NCBI GenBank assembly: GCA_021840255.1
Contig: JAKBYX010000009.1
Span: 33,581-97,580, forward strand
Origin: Nitrospirota bacterium
GTDB taxonomy: Bacteria > Nitrospirota > Thermodesulfovibrionia > Thermodesulfovibrionales > JdFR-88
Length of the DNA stretch: 64,000 nt
Direction of reading: 5' to 3'
Both the position numbers and the translations under genes were made by a program. Below the pieces are notes generated by a model. The model did no database searches and was not told the origin of the DNA. It saw only the letters and a list, made by a program, of their open reading frames with translations. The first letter of the stretch is position 1; each line of letters begins with the position of its first letter. Shown here one piece after another: positions 33,595 to 42,504 of the stretch.

Positions 33595-35046
33595 ATGGCA
33601 TACAAAGACCTGAGAGAGTTCATAAGCGCGCTTGAGAAGCGCTCCCTGTTAAAGAGGATCACCGCGCCTGCCGACCCGGACCTGGAGATAGCGGAAATAA
33701 ACGACCGGGTCATCAAGTCCGGCGGCCCGGCGCTCATATTCGAAAACCCCAAGGGCTCACGAATACCGTGCGCCGTCAACCTATTAGGTTCCCGCGAACG
33801 GATGGAGCTTGCCCTCCAAGTGGAACACAGCCTGGACGAAATAGGCGGGCGGATGCTGGAGTTCCTGGAGCCAGACATCCCGGTAAACATAATAGAAAAA
33901 CTGAAGGCCCTGCCCAAGCTGAAAAGGCTTGCCGACTTCATCCCTAAATATGTAAGGAGCGGCCCCTGCAAAGAGGTGGTCATAAAGGAAAAAGAAAACC
34001 CTTCGCTGGATATATTCCCGGTGCTCAAGACATGGCCGCTTGATGGGGGCAGGTTCATAACCCTTCCGATGGTATTCACGAAGGACCCGGAAACGGGAGA
34101 GAGAAACTGCGGCATGTACCGGATGCAGGTCTTTGACAGCAACACCACGGGCATGCACTGGCATATGCACAAAGACGGGGCCAGGCATTACAGGAAGGCG
34201 GCGGCCATGGGCGTGAGGCTGCCCGTTGCCGTGGCCATAGGCAGCGACCCGGCCACGCTTTATTCCTCGACGGCCCCGCTGCCCGAAGGGATAGACGAGA
34301 TGCTGCTGGCGGGGTTTCTGCGCAGCGCCCCGGTGGAGCTGGTGAAGTGCGAGACCTCGGACCTGGAGGTCCCGGCAAACGCGGAGATCGTCCTTGAGGG
34401 CTATTGCGACCCTGGAGAACAAAGGCTGGAAGGCCCCTTCGGCGACCATACAGGCTATTACAGCCTTGCCGATATGTACCCGGTCTTCCATGTCACATGC
34501 ATTACCATGCGCCGCGACCCCATATACACGGCCACCATAGTGGGTAAGCCGCCGATGGAAGACTGCTTTATCGCCAAGGCAACCGAACGGATATTCCTGC
34601 CATTGATCAAAAAACAGCTTCCTGAAATAGTGGACATGAACCTTCCCATAGAGGGAGTGTTCCACAATATGGCTGTCGTCTCGATAGATAAGAGGTATCC
34701 GGGCCATGCCCGCAAGGTGATGTATGCTCTTTGGGGCCTGGGGCAGCTGGGTTTCGTAAAGACGATCATAGTGATGGACAAATGGGTGAACGTGCAGGAC
34801 ATGTCCGAGGTGCTCTGGAGGCTGGGCAACAATATAGACCCCAAAAGGGACGTAGTCATCGTGGAAGGCCCCCTTGACGTGCTCGAGCATGCCTCCCCCC
34901 TGCCCGCTTACGGCGGCAAGATGGGGATCGACGCGACAAAAAAGACCCCCCAGGAAGGTTTTACCCGCCAATGGCCGCCGGACATAGAGATGTCGCCGGA
35001 GATCAAAAAACTGGTGGACGGAAAATGGAAGGAATACGGTCTCTGA
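33595..35046 (+). CDS. UbiD-family prenylated-FMN decarboxylase
   Basis: This 483-residue protein matches the UbiD family end to end: MAYKDLREFISALEK, GPALIFENPKGS, FGDHTGYYSLADMYPVFHV, then the C-terminal GIDATKKTPQEGFTRQWPP. The family uses prenyl-FMN, made by UbiX elsewhere, to decarboxylate aromatic or alpha,beta-unsaturated acids. In a quinone-respiring anaerobe a menaquinone-type precursor is the likely substrate, but an aromatic degradation role cannot be excluded. It is monocistronic, with two tandem terminators downstream. Confidence 0.9.
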   Translation: MAYKDLREFISALEKRSLLKRITAPADPDLEIAEINDRVIKSGGPALIFENPKGSRIPCAVNLLGSRERMELALQVEHSLDEIGGRMLEFLEPDIPVNIIEKLKALPKLKRLADFIPKYVRSGPCKEVVIKEKENPSLDIFPVLKTWPLDGGRFITLPMVFTKDPETGERNCGMYRMQVFDSNTTGMHWHMHKDGARHYRKAAAMGVRLPVAVAIGSDPATLYSSTAPLPEGIDEMLLAGFLRSAPVELVKCETSDLEVPANAEIVLEGYCDPGEQRLEGPFGDHTGYYSLADMYPVFHVTCITMRRDPIYTATIVGKPPMEDCFIAKATERIFLPLIKKQLPEIVDMNLPIEGVFHNMAVVSIDKRYPGHARKVMYALWGLGQLGFVKTIIVMDKWVNVQDMSEVLWRLGNNIDPKRDVVIVEGPLDVLEHASPLPAYGGKMGIDATKKTPQEGFTRQWPPDIEMSPEIKKLVDGKWKEYGL

Positions 35047-35052
35047 AACAAC

Positions 35053-35080
35053 AAAACCCGCCTTCAAGGGGTTTTTTTAT
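35053..35080 (+). terminator. Terminator after the ubiD-like gene
   Basis: The stem AAAACCC / GGGTTTT (35053-35059 and 35069-35075) is followed by further T residues. Confidence 0.8.
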
Positions 35081-35133
35081 TTTTTCCCGCTTACCCGCCT
35101 TTAATTTTTTTTAGACTTTTTTTGTTTTTTTTT

Positions 35134-35156
35134 GCGTCCCGACGGGACGCCTTTTT
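35134..35156 (+). terminator. Second, tandem terminator
   Basis: The stem GCGTCCC / GGGACGC with a 3-base loop (35134-35150) is followed by CTTTTT. It is a back-up for the hairpin at 35053. Confidence 0.75.
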
Positions 35157-35160
35157 ACCT

Positions 35161-35937
35161 TCAACAGTTCCCGCTGCGGGGGGCCGGCTTAGCCATGACG
35201 GCAGAAGAAAGGCTTGCGGGGTCGAAGTAAGGGCATTTCTCGCGCCTGCATCCGTGCGGGTGCCTTGAACTCCAGGAACATTTTGGCGCCCTGTCCTCCA
35301 CCGGCAGGGAGATGCCCGATGCCTCTTTAAGGAAATCCACCGCCACGTTGATGCCCGCAAGCGCATAGGCCTTGCAGCAGCTTGGCCCGGTCAGACCCAG
35401 TATCTCTGAGGCCACCCTTGTTGCGGCCTCCATCGTAAGCCGCTGCTCCATGTCCTTGCCGCACTTTGAGCCGTAAAGTATGGAGATGCAGGCGCCCATG
35501 GCGGGCACAATGCCGCAGACCCCCGTAAGCCCGCAATAACCCCCGGCCGCCTGCCTCTCCAGACGCCTGAAGGCTTCTTCCGTGTCCTCATTGGTTACCT
35601 TTACCAGCCCCTGGTTTTTCAGGGCGGACATAAATGCCCCCGCGGCGATATATGCGTGCTCGCAGCCAAGCATGGGCACCATGGGCTGGCTGAACATGGC
35701 GACCGCTGTACGCAGGGGGTCCTTTTCCAGAGTAAGGAGCGACATCTCCCTGACCATCTTTTTGGCTTCCGCCCCATGGCAGGATTCACACAGGTAATGC
35801 CCGGACGGGCAGACTATATGAGCGTTTTCCTTCCGTCCGCAGACCGTGCAGGAAAGCTCGCGGGCGGCCGTCTCATATTGTAGGGTCATGCCGCAGATTG
35901 CGCAGTGTTCGGTTCCCTTTCCGGTTTCCATGTCCAT
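35161..35937 (-). CDS. DUF5714 / C-GCAxxG-C-C-related cysteine-rich protein
   Basis: This 258-residue protein has an N-terminal zinc-ribbon-like part (HCAICG, SCTVCGRKE, CPSGHYLCESCHG). The all-helical domain has the spaced motif GYCGLTGVCGIVPAMGACIS and later GPSCCKAYAL, and the protein ends in CSWSSRHPHGCRREKCPYFD. The pattern is that of DUF5714 proteins found in anaerobes, often near radical SAM or methyltransferase genes. The function is unknown. An extended -10 element (TGATATACT) ends 6 bases before the ATG, so a leaderless transcript is likely. Confidence 0.82.
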   Translation of the reverse strand: MDMETGKGTEHCAICGMTLQYETAARELSCTVCGRKENAHIVCPSGHYLCESCHGAEAKKMVREMSLLTLEKDPLRTAVAMFSQPMVPMLGCEHAYIAAGAFMSALKNQGLVKVTNEDTEEAFRRLERQAAGGYCGLTGVCGIVPAMGACISILYGSKCGKDMEQRLTMEAATRVASEILGLTGPSCCKAYALAGINVAVDFLKEASGISLPVEDRAPKCSWSSRHPHGCRREKCPYFDPASLSSAVMAKPAPRSGNC

Positions 35938-35943
35938 TCTTAA

Positions 35944-35952
35944 AGTATATCA
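35944..35952 (-). promoter_or_regulatory. Extended -10 promoter of the DUF5714-type gene
   Basis: On the minus strand TGATATACT ends 6 bases before the ATG at 35937. No good -35 is seen, which is normal for extended -10 promoters. Confidence 0.55.
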
Positions 35953-36008
35953 GATGCCGCCTGAAAATCCGTTGCGGGGGCGGCCGTCTTTTTCCGTGTC
36001 CCTGGCTA

Positions 36009-36038
36009 TTGATAAAATAGGATTGGACGATGTATTTT
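36009..36038 (+). promoter_or_regulatory. Promoter of the receiver-domain gene at 36044
   Basis: TTGATA (36009-36014) is followed after 18 bp by TATTTT (36033-36038), 5 bases before GTG 36044. The geometry supports this GTG as start and a leaderless message. Confidence 0.45.
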
Positions 36039-36043
36039 ATACC

Positions 36044-36523
36044 GTGAGCGGCACGGGGGGGGACATAAAGAAAGTGCTGATAGTAGACGATGAGCCTACT
36101 ATCCTCCTCAGCCTGTCCCATCTATTGAGCAGTCCCGCCGTGTCGGTCATTACGACAGGCAAGATCGAGGAGGCCGAGGAGGCCCTCCTGACTCACCATA
36201 TAGACCTGGTGATAGCGGACATACGCCTGAGCGGTGTTTACGGTTTCGAGGGGCTGCATCTCCTGGAGCACATAAAAAAGAACAGTCCATCCGCTGAAGT
36301 CATAATAATGACGGCTTACGGCACGCCAGAGATGAAAGAGGCCGCCTATGCCAGGGGCGCCTATCATTATTATGAAAAGCCGCTTGACATAAACGACCTT
36401 TTGCAAAAGGCAGAGGCCTGCGGGATACCCATACCCCCTCCCGGGAGAAAAGTGAAGGCCGTTCGCCCCCCGCATAACGAACTGAAGGATCCCGGCGGCA
36501 AACAGGGCAGTTTTCAGTTTTAG
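36044..36523 (+). CDS. Response-regulator receiver protein with short tail
   Basis: This protein of about 159 residues has a receiver domain (acidic pair in LIVDDEP, phospho-acceptor Asp59 in VIADIRL, Thr in IIMTAYG, Lys in YYEKPLD). A basic, proline-rich tail of about 30 residues follows, and there is no recognisable output domain. The start is uncertain. GTG 36044 agrees with the promoter, GTG 36074 would begin inside the first strand, and longer forms overlap the divergent DUF5714-type gene. A histidine kinase gene lies convergent, 45 bp downstream, and could be its partner. Confidence 0.8.
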   Translation: MSGTGGDIKKVLIVDDEPTILLSLSHLLSSPAVSVITTGKIEEAEEALLTHHIDLVIADIRLSGVYGFEGLHLLEHIKKNSPSAEVIIMTAYGTPEMKEAAYARGAYHYYEKPLDINDLLQKAEACGIPIPPPGRKVKAVRPPHNELKDPGGKQGSFQF

Positions 36524-36568
36524 TTAAAAATTAAAAAAGGAACTAAGACTTTTTTATCTTTCTAAAAT

Positions 36569-38008
36569 TCAGATCGAGGGCATCGTGACGGTCACGGCCG
36601 TACCCTCGCCTTTGGAGCTATTGATCTCTATGCGGCCGCCGTGGTCCTCCACTATCTTCCTGCATATGGGCAGCCCAAGCCCCGTACCCTCTTTTTTGGT
36701 CGTGAAAAAAGGGTCGAATATCCTTTCCATGTCGGCCTCCGCTATCCCCTTCCCGTCGTCCCGGATGGTTATAACGGCCATGCCGTTTTTACGCTCCGCC
36801 CTTATTTCCACCTGGCCGCAGGAGGCCCCTGCCGCGTTGTCCATGAGGTTTAAAAAAACCTGCCTGAGCTTGTTGCCGTCCCCCTCTATCCTAAGCGGGG
36901 CAGGGCAGCTGAACAGGACCCTGGGCTGATAGCCGTTGAGCCTCAGGCTGTTGACAATGTCCTCGAAAAAAAAGTCCACGTCCAACCCGGCCACCTCCAG
37001 CCTCGAGGGGCGGCTGTAGAAAAGAAGGTCCTCTATGAGGGCTTTCATCCTGCCGGTTTCCTTTAGCATGGCGCTTATTAGGCCCTGGTGGCGGGGGGAC
37101 GGCATCTCTCTTTCAAGTATCTGCCCGATCGCCTGTACGGCGAAAAGCGGGTTTCTTATCTCGTGGGCCACTCCGGCCATAACCTTCCCCATGGACTCAA
37201 AATGCTGTTTTTTGCTTATCTCCGCCCGCAGCTTCTTTATCTCGGTGAGGTCCCTGAAAACCACGATAATCCCCTTCTGCCTCCCGTCATGGTCCATGAG
37301 CTGGGAATTCGTGAACCCGATGGGCTTTATCCTGCCGCCCTCCGTTTTAATGTTTATCTCACGGTTAAGGTTGGGGATGATCCTTTTCATCTCTTCCAGC
37401 CCATCGCTTATTGAGTCTATATATCTGCCGGCGGCATCCTCAGCGGACAGATCGAGCATGTCCAGACCCGACTGGTTCATCCTCAGCACCTTCCCGTTTT
37501 CATCGAGCACCGCCACACCGCTGGCCGTGGAGTTGAATATGGCCTCAGAGAATTCCTTTTCGGCCGACAGGGTGCGGTAATTAAGCTCCGATTCCGCCAG
37601 CATATCTTCTTTCATCGATAGTTCGGCCATCGGGGCAAGGAGCATCCTTCTTACAATAAGCACAACCCCTCCGCAGGCGGCAAAAGCCGCATAAAAGGCC
37701 AGGACCAGCGCAGCCTCAGGCTGGCTGCCCGGTTTGTCCACCGCAAGAAAGGAAAAAGCAAGCACCCCGAACGAAACGAATATCCAGGCAAGCAGAAGAA
37801 TGACCAGCTTCATTTTCATGCCGGATGGCCGCATCAGCCCCGCACCTTTCAGAAATGAGGCAGGCCCTTTGCTACCCATTGGGCGGATAAAAGCGAGTGG
37901 CGTCCTTTGGGAGTTTTCCGTTTCTGCACCAACTGGGCTGCTTCCCCATTGGCACCCTGGCCCGTTGCCCTTTTTGATAAAATTCAGAATGTTTTTATTT
38001 CTTGCCAT
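36569..38008 (-). CDS. PAS-containing sensor histidine kinase
   Basis: This 479-residue kinase has a basic N-terminal region of about 60 residues and two membrane helices (about 66-86 and 101-121). A PAS domain (about 145-255: TASGVAVLDENGKVLRMNQS) and a HisKA domain with phospho-acceptor His282 (GVAHEIRNPLF) follow, then a HATPase domain (NLMDNAAGA, DDGKGI, TGLGLPICRKI). With almost no periplasmic loop, it probably senses a cytoplasmic or membrane signal. TATAAT lies 11 bases before the ATG and there is no clear ribosome site. The receiver protein encoded convergently is a candidate partner. Confidence 0.9.
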   Translation of the reverse strand: MARNKNILNFIKKGNGPGCQWGSSPVGAETENSQRTPLAFIRPMGSKGPASFLKGAGLMRPSGMKMKLVILLLAWIFVSFGVLAFSFLAVDKPGSQPEAALVLAFYAAFAACGGVVLIVRRMLLAPMAELSMKEDMLAESELNYRTLSAEKEFSEAIFNSTASGVAVLDENGKVLRMNQSGLDMLDLSAEDAAGRYIDSISDGLEEMKRIIPNLNREINIKTEGGRIKPIGFTNSQLMDHDGRQKGIIVVFRDLTEIKKLRAEISKKQHFESMGKVMAGVAHEIRNPLFAVQAIGQILEREMPSPRHQGLISAMLKETGRMKALIEDLLFYSRPSRLEVAGLDVDFFFEDIVNSLRLNGYQPRVLFSCPAPLRIEGDGNKLRQVFLNLMDNAAGASCGQVEIRAERKNGMAVITIRDDGKGIAEADMERIFDPFFTTKKEGTGLGLPICRKIVEDHGGRIEINSSKGEGTAVTVTMPSI

Positions 38009-38077
38009 TTGTCCGGCGTATTATATCAAAAAGAGCCATAAAAATCGGTGACGGCGGCTAAAGGGATTTTCTGCAAC

Positions 38078-39094
38078 TTAAAATCCCATTTTCCCGGCCG
38101 CTTCCCTCACCGAATAGGTTTTTGCCTCTTTGCCCATTTCCTTCCATGGGTCACCCCGCCGCCCAAGCCGCGCAAAGATGTTTTTTATCGTGTATTTTGA
38201 GGCGGAGAGCTTGAACCTCCGGTCTTCCACCTCCTGCCAGTCCACAGGCGCGGCAACCGGAGCGCCCGACTTTGCGCGCACCGCGTAAGGGGCCACCGCG
38301 GTCTGCGCGTACGCATTGCGGTAGGTGTCTATAAAAAGCCTCCCCTCCCTCTTCCGCTTCACGAACTCGGCCGTAAAGTGCTCAGGGGCCATCTCCGCGC
38401 AAAGCTCCGCGATGCGGGCGGCGAAATCCCTCGTTTCCCTGAAATCGGCCTGCCTGTCCAGAGGGACAACCACGTGCAGCCCCCTGGAGCCGGTCGTCAT
38501 GACATAGGGCTCAATGGCCGCCTGGCGCAGTACCTCCCTCAGTATCAGAGCGGCGTACCGCACAGGCTCGAAAAAATCAAAAAATCCCCTGCCCCCGTTA
38601 TTATTTCCTGGAGGGTCCAAGTCAAAGGCCATCCTGTCCGGATAGCGGGCTTTTTCGTCCGCCAGGCTCAGCCAGACATGAGGGATACACGCCAAATTCG
38701 CCAGATATACCAGCGTGGCCTTGTTTTCAATAGTTATCATGGTCATCTGTTTGCGCTTCCGTCTTCCGTGCGGACCGGCTCCAATTTTTCCGCCCTCTTT
38801 TTTGTCTTCCCCTTCAAGGTCCACTTCCACCCGGTTGATCCATTCGGGGAAATAAGAGGGGGCCTTCTTCTGGTAAAACTTCTCCTCTTCCGGGCCTCCG
38901 GGGAACCTGTGCAGGGTGACGGCCCTCCCCTTTATAAGGGGCAGCATTACCGGCGCCATACGGCCGTAGTATTCAATGAACTGCCATTTCGTTATGCCCG
39001 GCTCCGGGAAAAGGACCTTTTCCAGATTGGTAAGCTCGATCTCATGCCCCTCTATGCTGACCGTTCGCGAATTTTTTCTTTTTCTCCCATTCAT
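38078..39094 (-). CDS. LigD-type primase-polymerase (PolDom) protein
   Basis: This 338-residue protein matches the polymerase domain of bacterial LigD. It has LTNLEKVLFPEPGITKWQFI at the N-terminus, the catalytic acidic pair in MAFDLDPPG (Asp158/Asp160), and the nucleotide-binding TTGSRGLHVVVPLDR (His207). These AEP-family polymerases fill gaps and add ribonucleotides during end joining. The ligase module is a separate gene just upstream, overlapping by ATGA, so LigD is split in two here. An unusual Gly/Lys/Arg-rich insertion lies near residues 95-115. No Ku gene is in view. Confidence 0.93.
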   Translation of the reverse strand: MNGRKRKNSRTVSIEGHEIELTNLEKVLFPEPGITKWQFIEYYGRMAPVMLPLIKGRAVTLHRFPGGPEEEKFYQKKAPSYFPEWINRVEVDLEGEDKKEGGKIGAGPHGRRKRKQMTMITIENKATLVYLANLACIPHVWLSLADEKARYPDRMAFDLDPPGNNNGGRGFFDFFEPVRYAALILREVLRQAAIEPYVMTTGSRGLHVVVPLDRQADFRETRDFAARIAELCAEMAPEHFTAEFVKRKREGRLFIDTYRNAYAQTAVAPYAVRAKSGAPVAAPVDWQEVEDRRFKLSASKYTIKNIFARLGRRGDPWKEMGKEAKTYSVREAAGKMGF

Positions 39095-40224
39095 GGTGCT
39101 TTTTTAAAAAACGAAGATGAAGACTCCTTCCGGACCTCTTCCGGCCTCTTGTCGGCCCTTAGCCCCTTGAAACTGGGGTGCCTGAGGAGACCGTCCCTCG
39201 TCCATTCGCCAAAGGATATCTCGCATACCATGCGGGGCCGCACCCAGTGGACGCCCTTTTTGGGGATGATGCCGGGATTTTCGATAGGGGCAAAAGGCAT
39301 AGCGCCCGTTTCGAGCAGGCTTAGTTTTTCATAGAGGTCTTTCTGCGTACGCTCGTCAAAACCAGCGCCCACTTTGCCGGAATATGCCAGCCTGCTATTG
39401 TCGTAATAGCCTAAAAGCAGCGCGCCAAAAAAAGCACCAGGGCGGACTTTCCCGCCCGCGCTCTTTGGATCGGTATAGCCGCAGATAACGAACTCCTGAG
39501 ATGCCGCGCACTTGAACTTCTGCCAGTCCGGGGAGCGCTTCTGCACGTATGGCGCTTGGGCCCGCTTCGCTATTATCCCTTCCATGCCTTTGCCGCACTG
39601 CCGCCTGAAAAGGGCACGTCCGTCCTTGGAATGCCTGGTGTAGCGGAGGGGGCCGCCCCAGGAAAACGCGTTTTCGAGCATACCTTTTCTTATCCACAGG
39701 GGAAGGGCCATCAGGTCCTGCCCTTCCATGTACAGGAGGTCGAAGATGTAATAGAAAACCTCTATGCCGCTAAGAAGCGATTTTCGGGGATCCGATATCT
39801 GCATCCGGGGCTGTAGTTGAGAGAAGCTGGGCAAACCGTTTTTAAAGGCGACGACCTCTCCGTCAACTATGAAGCCGTTTACCGGCTGCTCAAGCAACGC
39901 GGGGAGCAGCTCCGGATAATTGCCGTTAAGGTTCTTCCCGTTCCTTGAGAGGAGCCTTACAGCCCCCGCCTTCCCGCCCGGCTTACCCGCCGCCTTGAAC
40001 GCTATGCAGCGCTGCCCGTCCAGTTTGGGCTCAAATATCCATCCGTCAAGTTTTTCAGGAGGCGGGGCGGGGGAGACGGCAAGCACTGCAAGCATCGGGG
40101 AGAGTTTTTCGGGCTGGGGCCTTGCAATTGTTTTACGTATGACATCCTCAAAGGAGGGCATATTACGGGCAGTGTCCTTCGAGCCGGGCGGCTTGCGCAC
40201 GGCATTTTTCAGGGGAGGACCCAT
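39091..40224 (-). CDS. ATP-dependent DNA ligase (LigD ligase domain)
   Basis: This 377-residue protein has a ligase adenylation domain with nucleotide-accepting Lys67 in EPKLDGQRCIAF. Further motifs are RLLSRNGKNLN, FIVDGEVVAF, YYIFDLLYMEG and GMEGIIAKR. An OB-fold follows, ending in the LigD-typical GEWTRDGLLRHPSFKGLRADK. It seals breaks in end joining together with the overlapping polymerase gene. The phosphoesterase module of three-domain LigD is absent. About 30 basic residues precede the domain. Confidence 0.93.
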   Translation of the reverse strand: MGPPLKNAVRKPPGSKDTARNMPSFEDVIRKTIARPQPEKLSPMLAVLAVSPAPPPEKLDGWIFEPKLDGQRCIAFKAAGKPGGKAGAVRLLSRNGKNLNGNYPELLPALLEQPVNGFIVDGEVVAFKNGLPSFSQLQPRMQISDPRKSLLSGIEVFYYIFDLLYMEGQDLMALPLWIRKGMLENAFSWGGPLRYTRHSKDGRALFRRQCGKGMEGIIAKRAQAPYVQKRSPDWQKFKCAASQEFVICGYTDPKSAGGKVRPGAFFGALLLGYYDNSRLAYSGKVGAGFDERTQKDLYEKLSLLETGAMPFAPIENPGIIPKKGVHWVRPRMVCEISFGEWTRDGLLRHPSFKGLRADKRPEEVRKESSSSFFKKAP

Positions 40225-40245
40225 TTATTTTTCAACTTTTTATTT

Positions 40246-41433
40246 TTATCTTGAGTGTCCCTTGCTTTCTTCATGTTCTTCTAACGCCCTTTTCAGTTCA
40301 AGGAACCTGAGCAGTCCGGTCTTGGTTATGAGCCCCATGAAATGCCCGTCCTCCATCACAAGGAGCCTGCCGTCCTGCCTCATCCTTCCGAATGCCTCGG
40401 TAAGAGAGGTTTCAGGCGAGACGATGAACTTGCCGCTCAAGGGGGTCATGACCTCCCTCACCGACTTTACGGGAAGCGCGCTTTCAGGAACCCCCAGCAC
40501 ATCGGATATAGAAACAACGCCCACCGGGGTGGTCCCATCGAACACAGGGAACCCCTTGTATCCGTAGTGGAGGAAATAATCTTTTATCAGCCTGTCCAGT
40601 GGCTCATCGGGCGGCACCTTCACAACTTCATGGACCATTATGTCCCCTACCCGGGCGGTCTCAAGCATGTGCCTGAGGACCAGCTCCTTGTAGCCGCTTT
40701 GGGCGGCGCTCCTAAGAAATATGCCGATGAACACCAGCCACAACCCGCCAATGAGCGCCCCCGCCAGCACCTGCAAACCGCCCCAGATAATCAGGAACAC
40801 GGCGAATATCTTTCCTATGCCGGAGGCCAGTCTTGTGGCCTTCTGGATAGACCCCTTTTTGGCCCAGTATATGGCCCTCAAGACCCTGCCGCCGTCCAGC
40901 GGGAATCCCGGTATAAGGTTAAAGACGCCCAGGGCCGCGTTCACAAGCGCAAGATAGGCAAATACGGCAGTGACGATCGGGCGGGCAAACTGCCCGGTAA
41001 ACATACTAAGCACATAAAAGATGCCTGCCAGCACAAAACTGCTTAAGGGGCCTGCCGCGGCTATCCTGAGCTCGCTGGACGGGTCCTTTGCCTCTTCCCC
41101 CAACTGCGATACGCCGCCGAACACAAAAAGGGTTATGGATGGCACCGAAAGCCCGTGCCTGATGGCTACCAGCGAATGCGCTATCTCATGCGCCAGCACG
41201 GAAGCGAAAAAAAGGAGCGTGGCCGAAAGTCCCGCGATCCAGTAGACGAGAACGGACTCCCTGGGGAAGGCACGCGGGAAATAGCCGGCCGAAAGGCTCC
41301 ATATTATAAGGAAAAAGATTATGAACCAGGAAAAATCTATGGCTATCTGGATGCCCTTGATGCGAAAGAGCTTTATTCCGCCAATGTTATTTTTGTTGCT
41401 TTTTCCCTTCGCGGAAGGCGATGCTCCATCCAT
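40246..41433 (-). CDS. Site-2 protease family M50 metalloprotease with CBS pair
   Basis: This 395-residue integral-membrane protease has zinc-site HEIAH (residues 82-86) and a second motif NLIPGFPLDGGRVLRA supplying the Asp ligand. Two CBS domains form the C-terminal part (about 250-385), which may sense adenyl nucleotides. Such Rip/SpoIVFB-like proteases cut substrates within the membrane, for example anti-sigma factors; the substrate here is unknown. A GGAGGAGG site precedes the ATG and a TATAAT lies further upstream. It may be co-transcribed with the ligase genes, 21 bp downstream. Confidence 0.92.
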   Translation of the reverse strand: MDGASPSAKGKSNKNNIGGIKLFRIKGIQIAIDFSWFIIFFLIIWSLSAGYFPRAFPRESVLVYWIAGLSATLLFFASVLAHEIAHSLVAIRHGLSVPSITLFVFGGVSQLGEEAKDPSSELRIAAAGPLSSFVLAGIFYVLSMFTGQFARPIVTAVFAYLALVNAALGVFNLIPGFPLDGGRVLRAIYWAKKGSIQKATRLASGIGKIFAVFLIIWGGLQVLAGALIGGLWLVFIGIFLRSAAQSGYKELVLRHMLETARVGDIMVHEVVKVPPDEPLDRLIKDYFLHYGYKGFPVFDGTTPVGVVSISDVLGVPESALPVKSVREVMTPLSGKFIVSPETSLTEAFGRMRQDGRLLVMEDGHFMGLITKTGLLRFLELKRALEEHEESKGHSR

Positions 41434-41555
41434 TGGTCTATTACCTCCTCCTGAATAAGATTATAGGGCAGAAAGGAGAGCCTGCATACCAGCGCTGCCC
41501 TCCTAAAAAAAATCCATATCAGACCCGGCGATGAGGGAAAAGGACTGTCCGTTCT

Positions 41556-41584
41556 TTGACAACAAGCCCTTATTCTGTTATTTT
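41556..41584 (+). promoter_or_regulatory. Promoter of the gspCDEF operon
   Basis: TTGACA (41556-41561) is followed after 17 bp by TATTTT (41579-41584), 5 bases before ATG 41590. AAGGG touches the ATG and is too close to serve as a ribosome site, so a leaderless start is plausible. Confidence 0.5.
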
Positions 41585-41589
41585 AAGGG

Positions 41590-42471
41590 ATGACCGCAAG
41601 CGTAATCGGCAATAAAAAGCTTGTTACGGCAGCCAATTCCCTCCTTGCGGGCCTGCTCGCCATAACCTGTATTTTCCTTATAAGGGATTTCATATCTTTT
41701 CACCTGGCGGGTAATGCCCTTCATGCAACCGGAACCGCCGTCCGGGCGCCGTCCGCCGGGCAGCCTATTCCGGGGCTTATGGATTATGCAGCCGTGACGA
41801 AAGACAATATATTCGGATTTCCCCCGATGGACCTGAAACCCCTTACGGCCTCTTCCGCGCAGGCGCCGCCGGCCTCAGTTAACCTGATAGGCACCGTTTC
41901 GGGGACAGAAGGTTATGCTGTGGTGCTCAGAGACTCAAAAGAGGAGCTTTACAAGGCCGGACAGATGATACCGGGGGTCGGATACTTAAAGACCATCAGG
42001 AAAGATTCAGTCGATATCGCCGCCGCCCAGGGAGGCGGAGACCTCAAGCTTCAGCTCAAGGATATCGCTCATATAGAGAACGCATCCGCTGGCCCGTCCA
42101 CCGGAAGGATGTCCCAGCCCCCGCAGAACCGGTTTGTCAGCAGTGCCGGACAGGACTCCTATGTCCTTAACAAAAGCGCGGTGGCTGACGCCATACGAAA
42201 CCCCACAAAGATACTCGCAGACGCCCGAATGCTGCCCAATATGGTAAACGGCAAACAACAAGGGTTTGTTATGCGGGAGATAAAACCCGGCGGTCTGTTC
42301 AGCGATCTGGGATTACAGAACGGGGACGTCCTCCTCAAGGTGAACAACAATGAGCTCAATGGACCGGATGTGGCCCTGAGGGCCTTTAGCGCGCTCAGGG
42401 GACTGGACAGGGTAGACCTCGACGTCATACGGGGCGGCCAGAAACTAACGCTTACATACCAGATAAAGTAA
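41590..42471 (+). CDS. gspC: Type II secretion system protein GspC
   Basis: This 293-residue bitopic inner-membrane protein has one membrane helix (about 14-36). A homology-region domain follows (VNLIGTVSGTEGYAVVLRDS), and a C-terminal PDZ domain (about 205-293) includes GGLFSDLGLQNGDVLLKVNN. GspC links the inner-membrane platform to the secretin and may choose substrates. It opens a four-gene gspC-D-E-F cluster. Confidence 0.9.
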   Translation: MTASVIGNKKLVTAANSLLAGLLAITCIFLIRDFISFHLAGNALHATGTAVRAPSAGQPIPGLMDYAAVTKDNIFGFPPMDLKPLTASSAQAPPASVNLIGTVSGTEGYAVVLRDSKEELYKAGQMIPGVGYLKTIRKDSVDIAAAQGGGDLKLQLKDIAHIENASAGPSTGRMSQPPQNRFVSSAGQDSYVLNKSAVADAIRNPTKILADARMLPNMVNGKQQGFVMREIKPGGLFSDLGLQNGDVLLKVNNNELNGPDVALRAFSALRGLDRVDLDVIRGGQKLTLTYQIK

Positions 42472-42504
42472 AAAAAAGAAAAGAAAAGAAACAGGAAAGG
42501 CCCA

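Noticed and set aside
33784..35067. 427-codon minus-strand open frame opposite the ubiD-like gene
   Set aside because: It is a shadow of the UbiD-family coding sequence, with a His/Gly-rich translation and no domain.
36044..38008. Receiver protein and histidine kinase as a classical two-component operon
   Set aside because: The genes are convergent rather than co-directional; a functional pairing is possible but not shown by operon structure.
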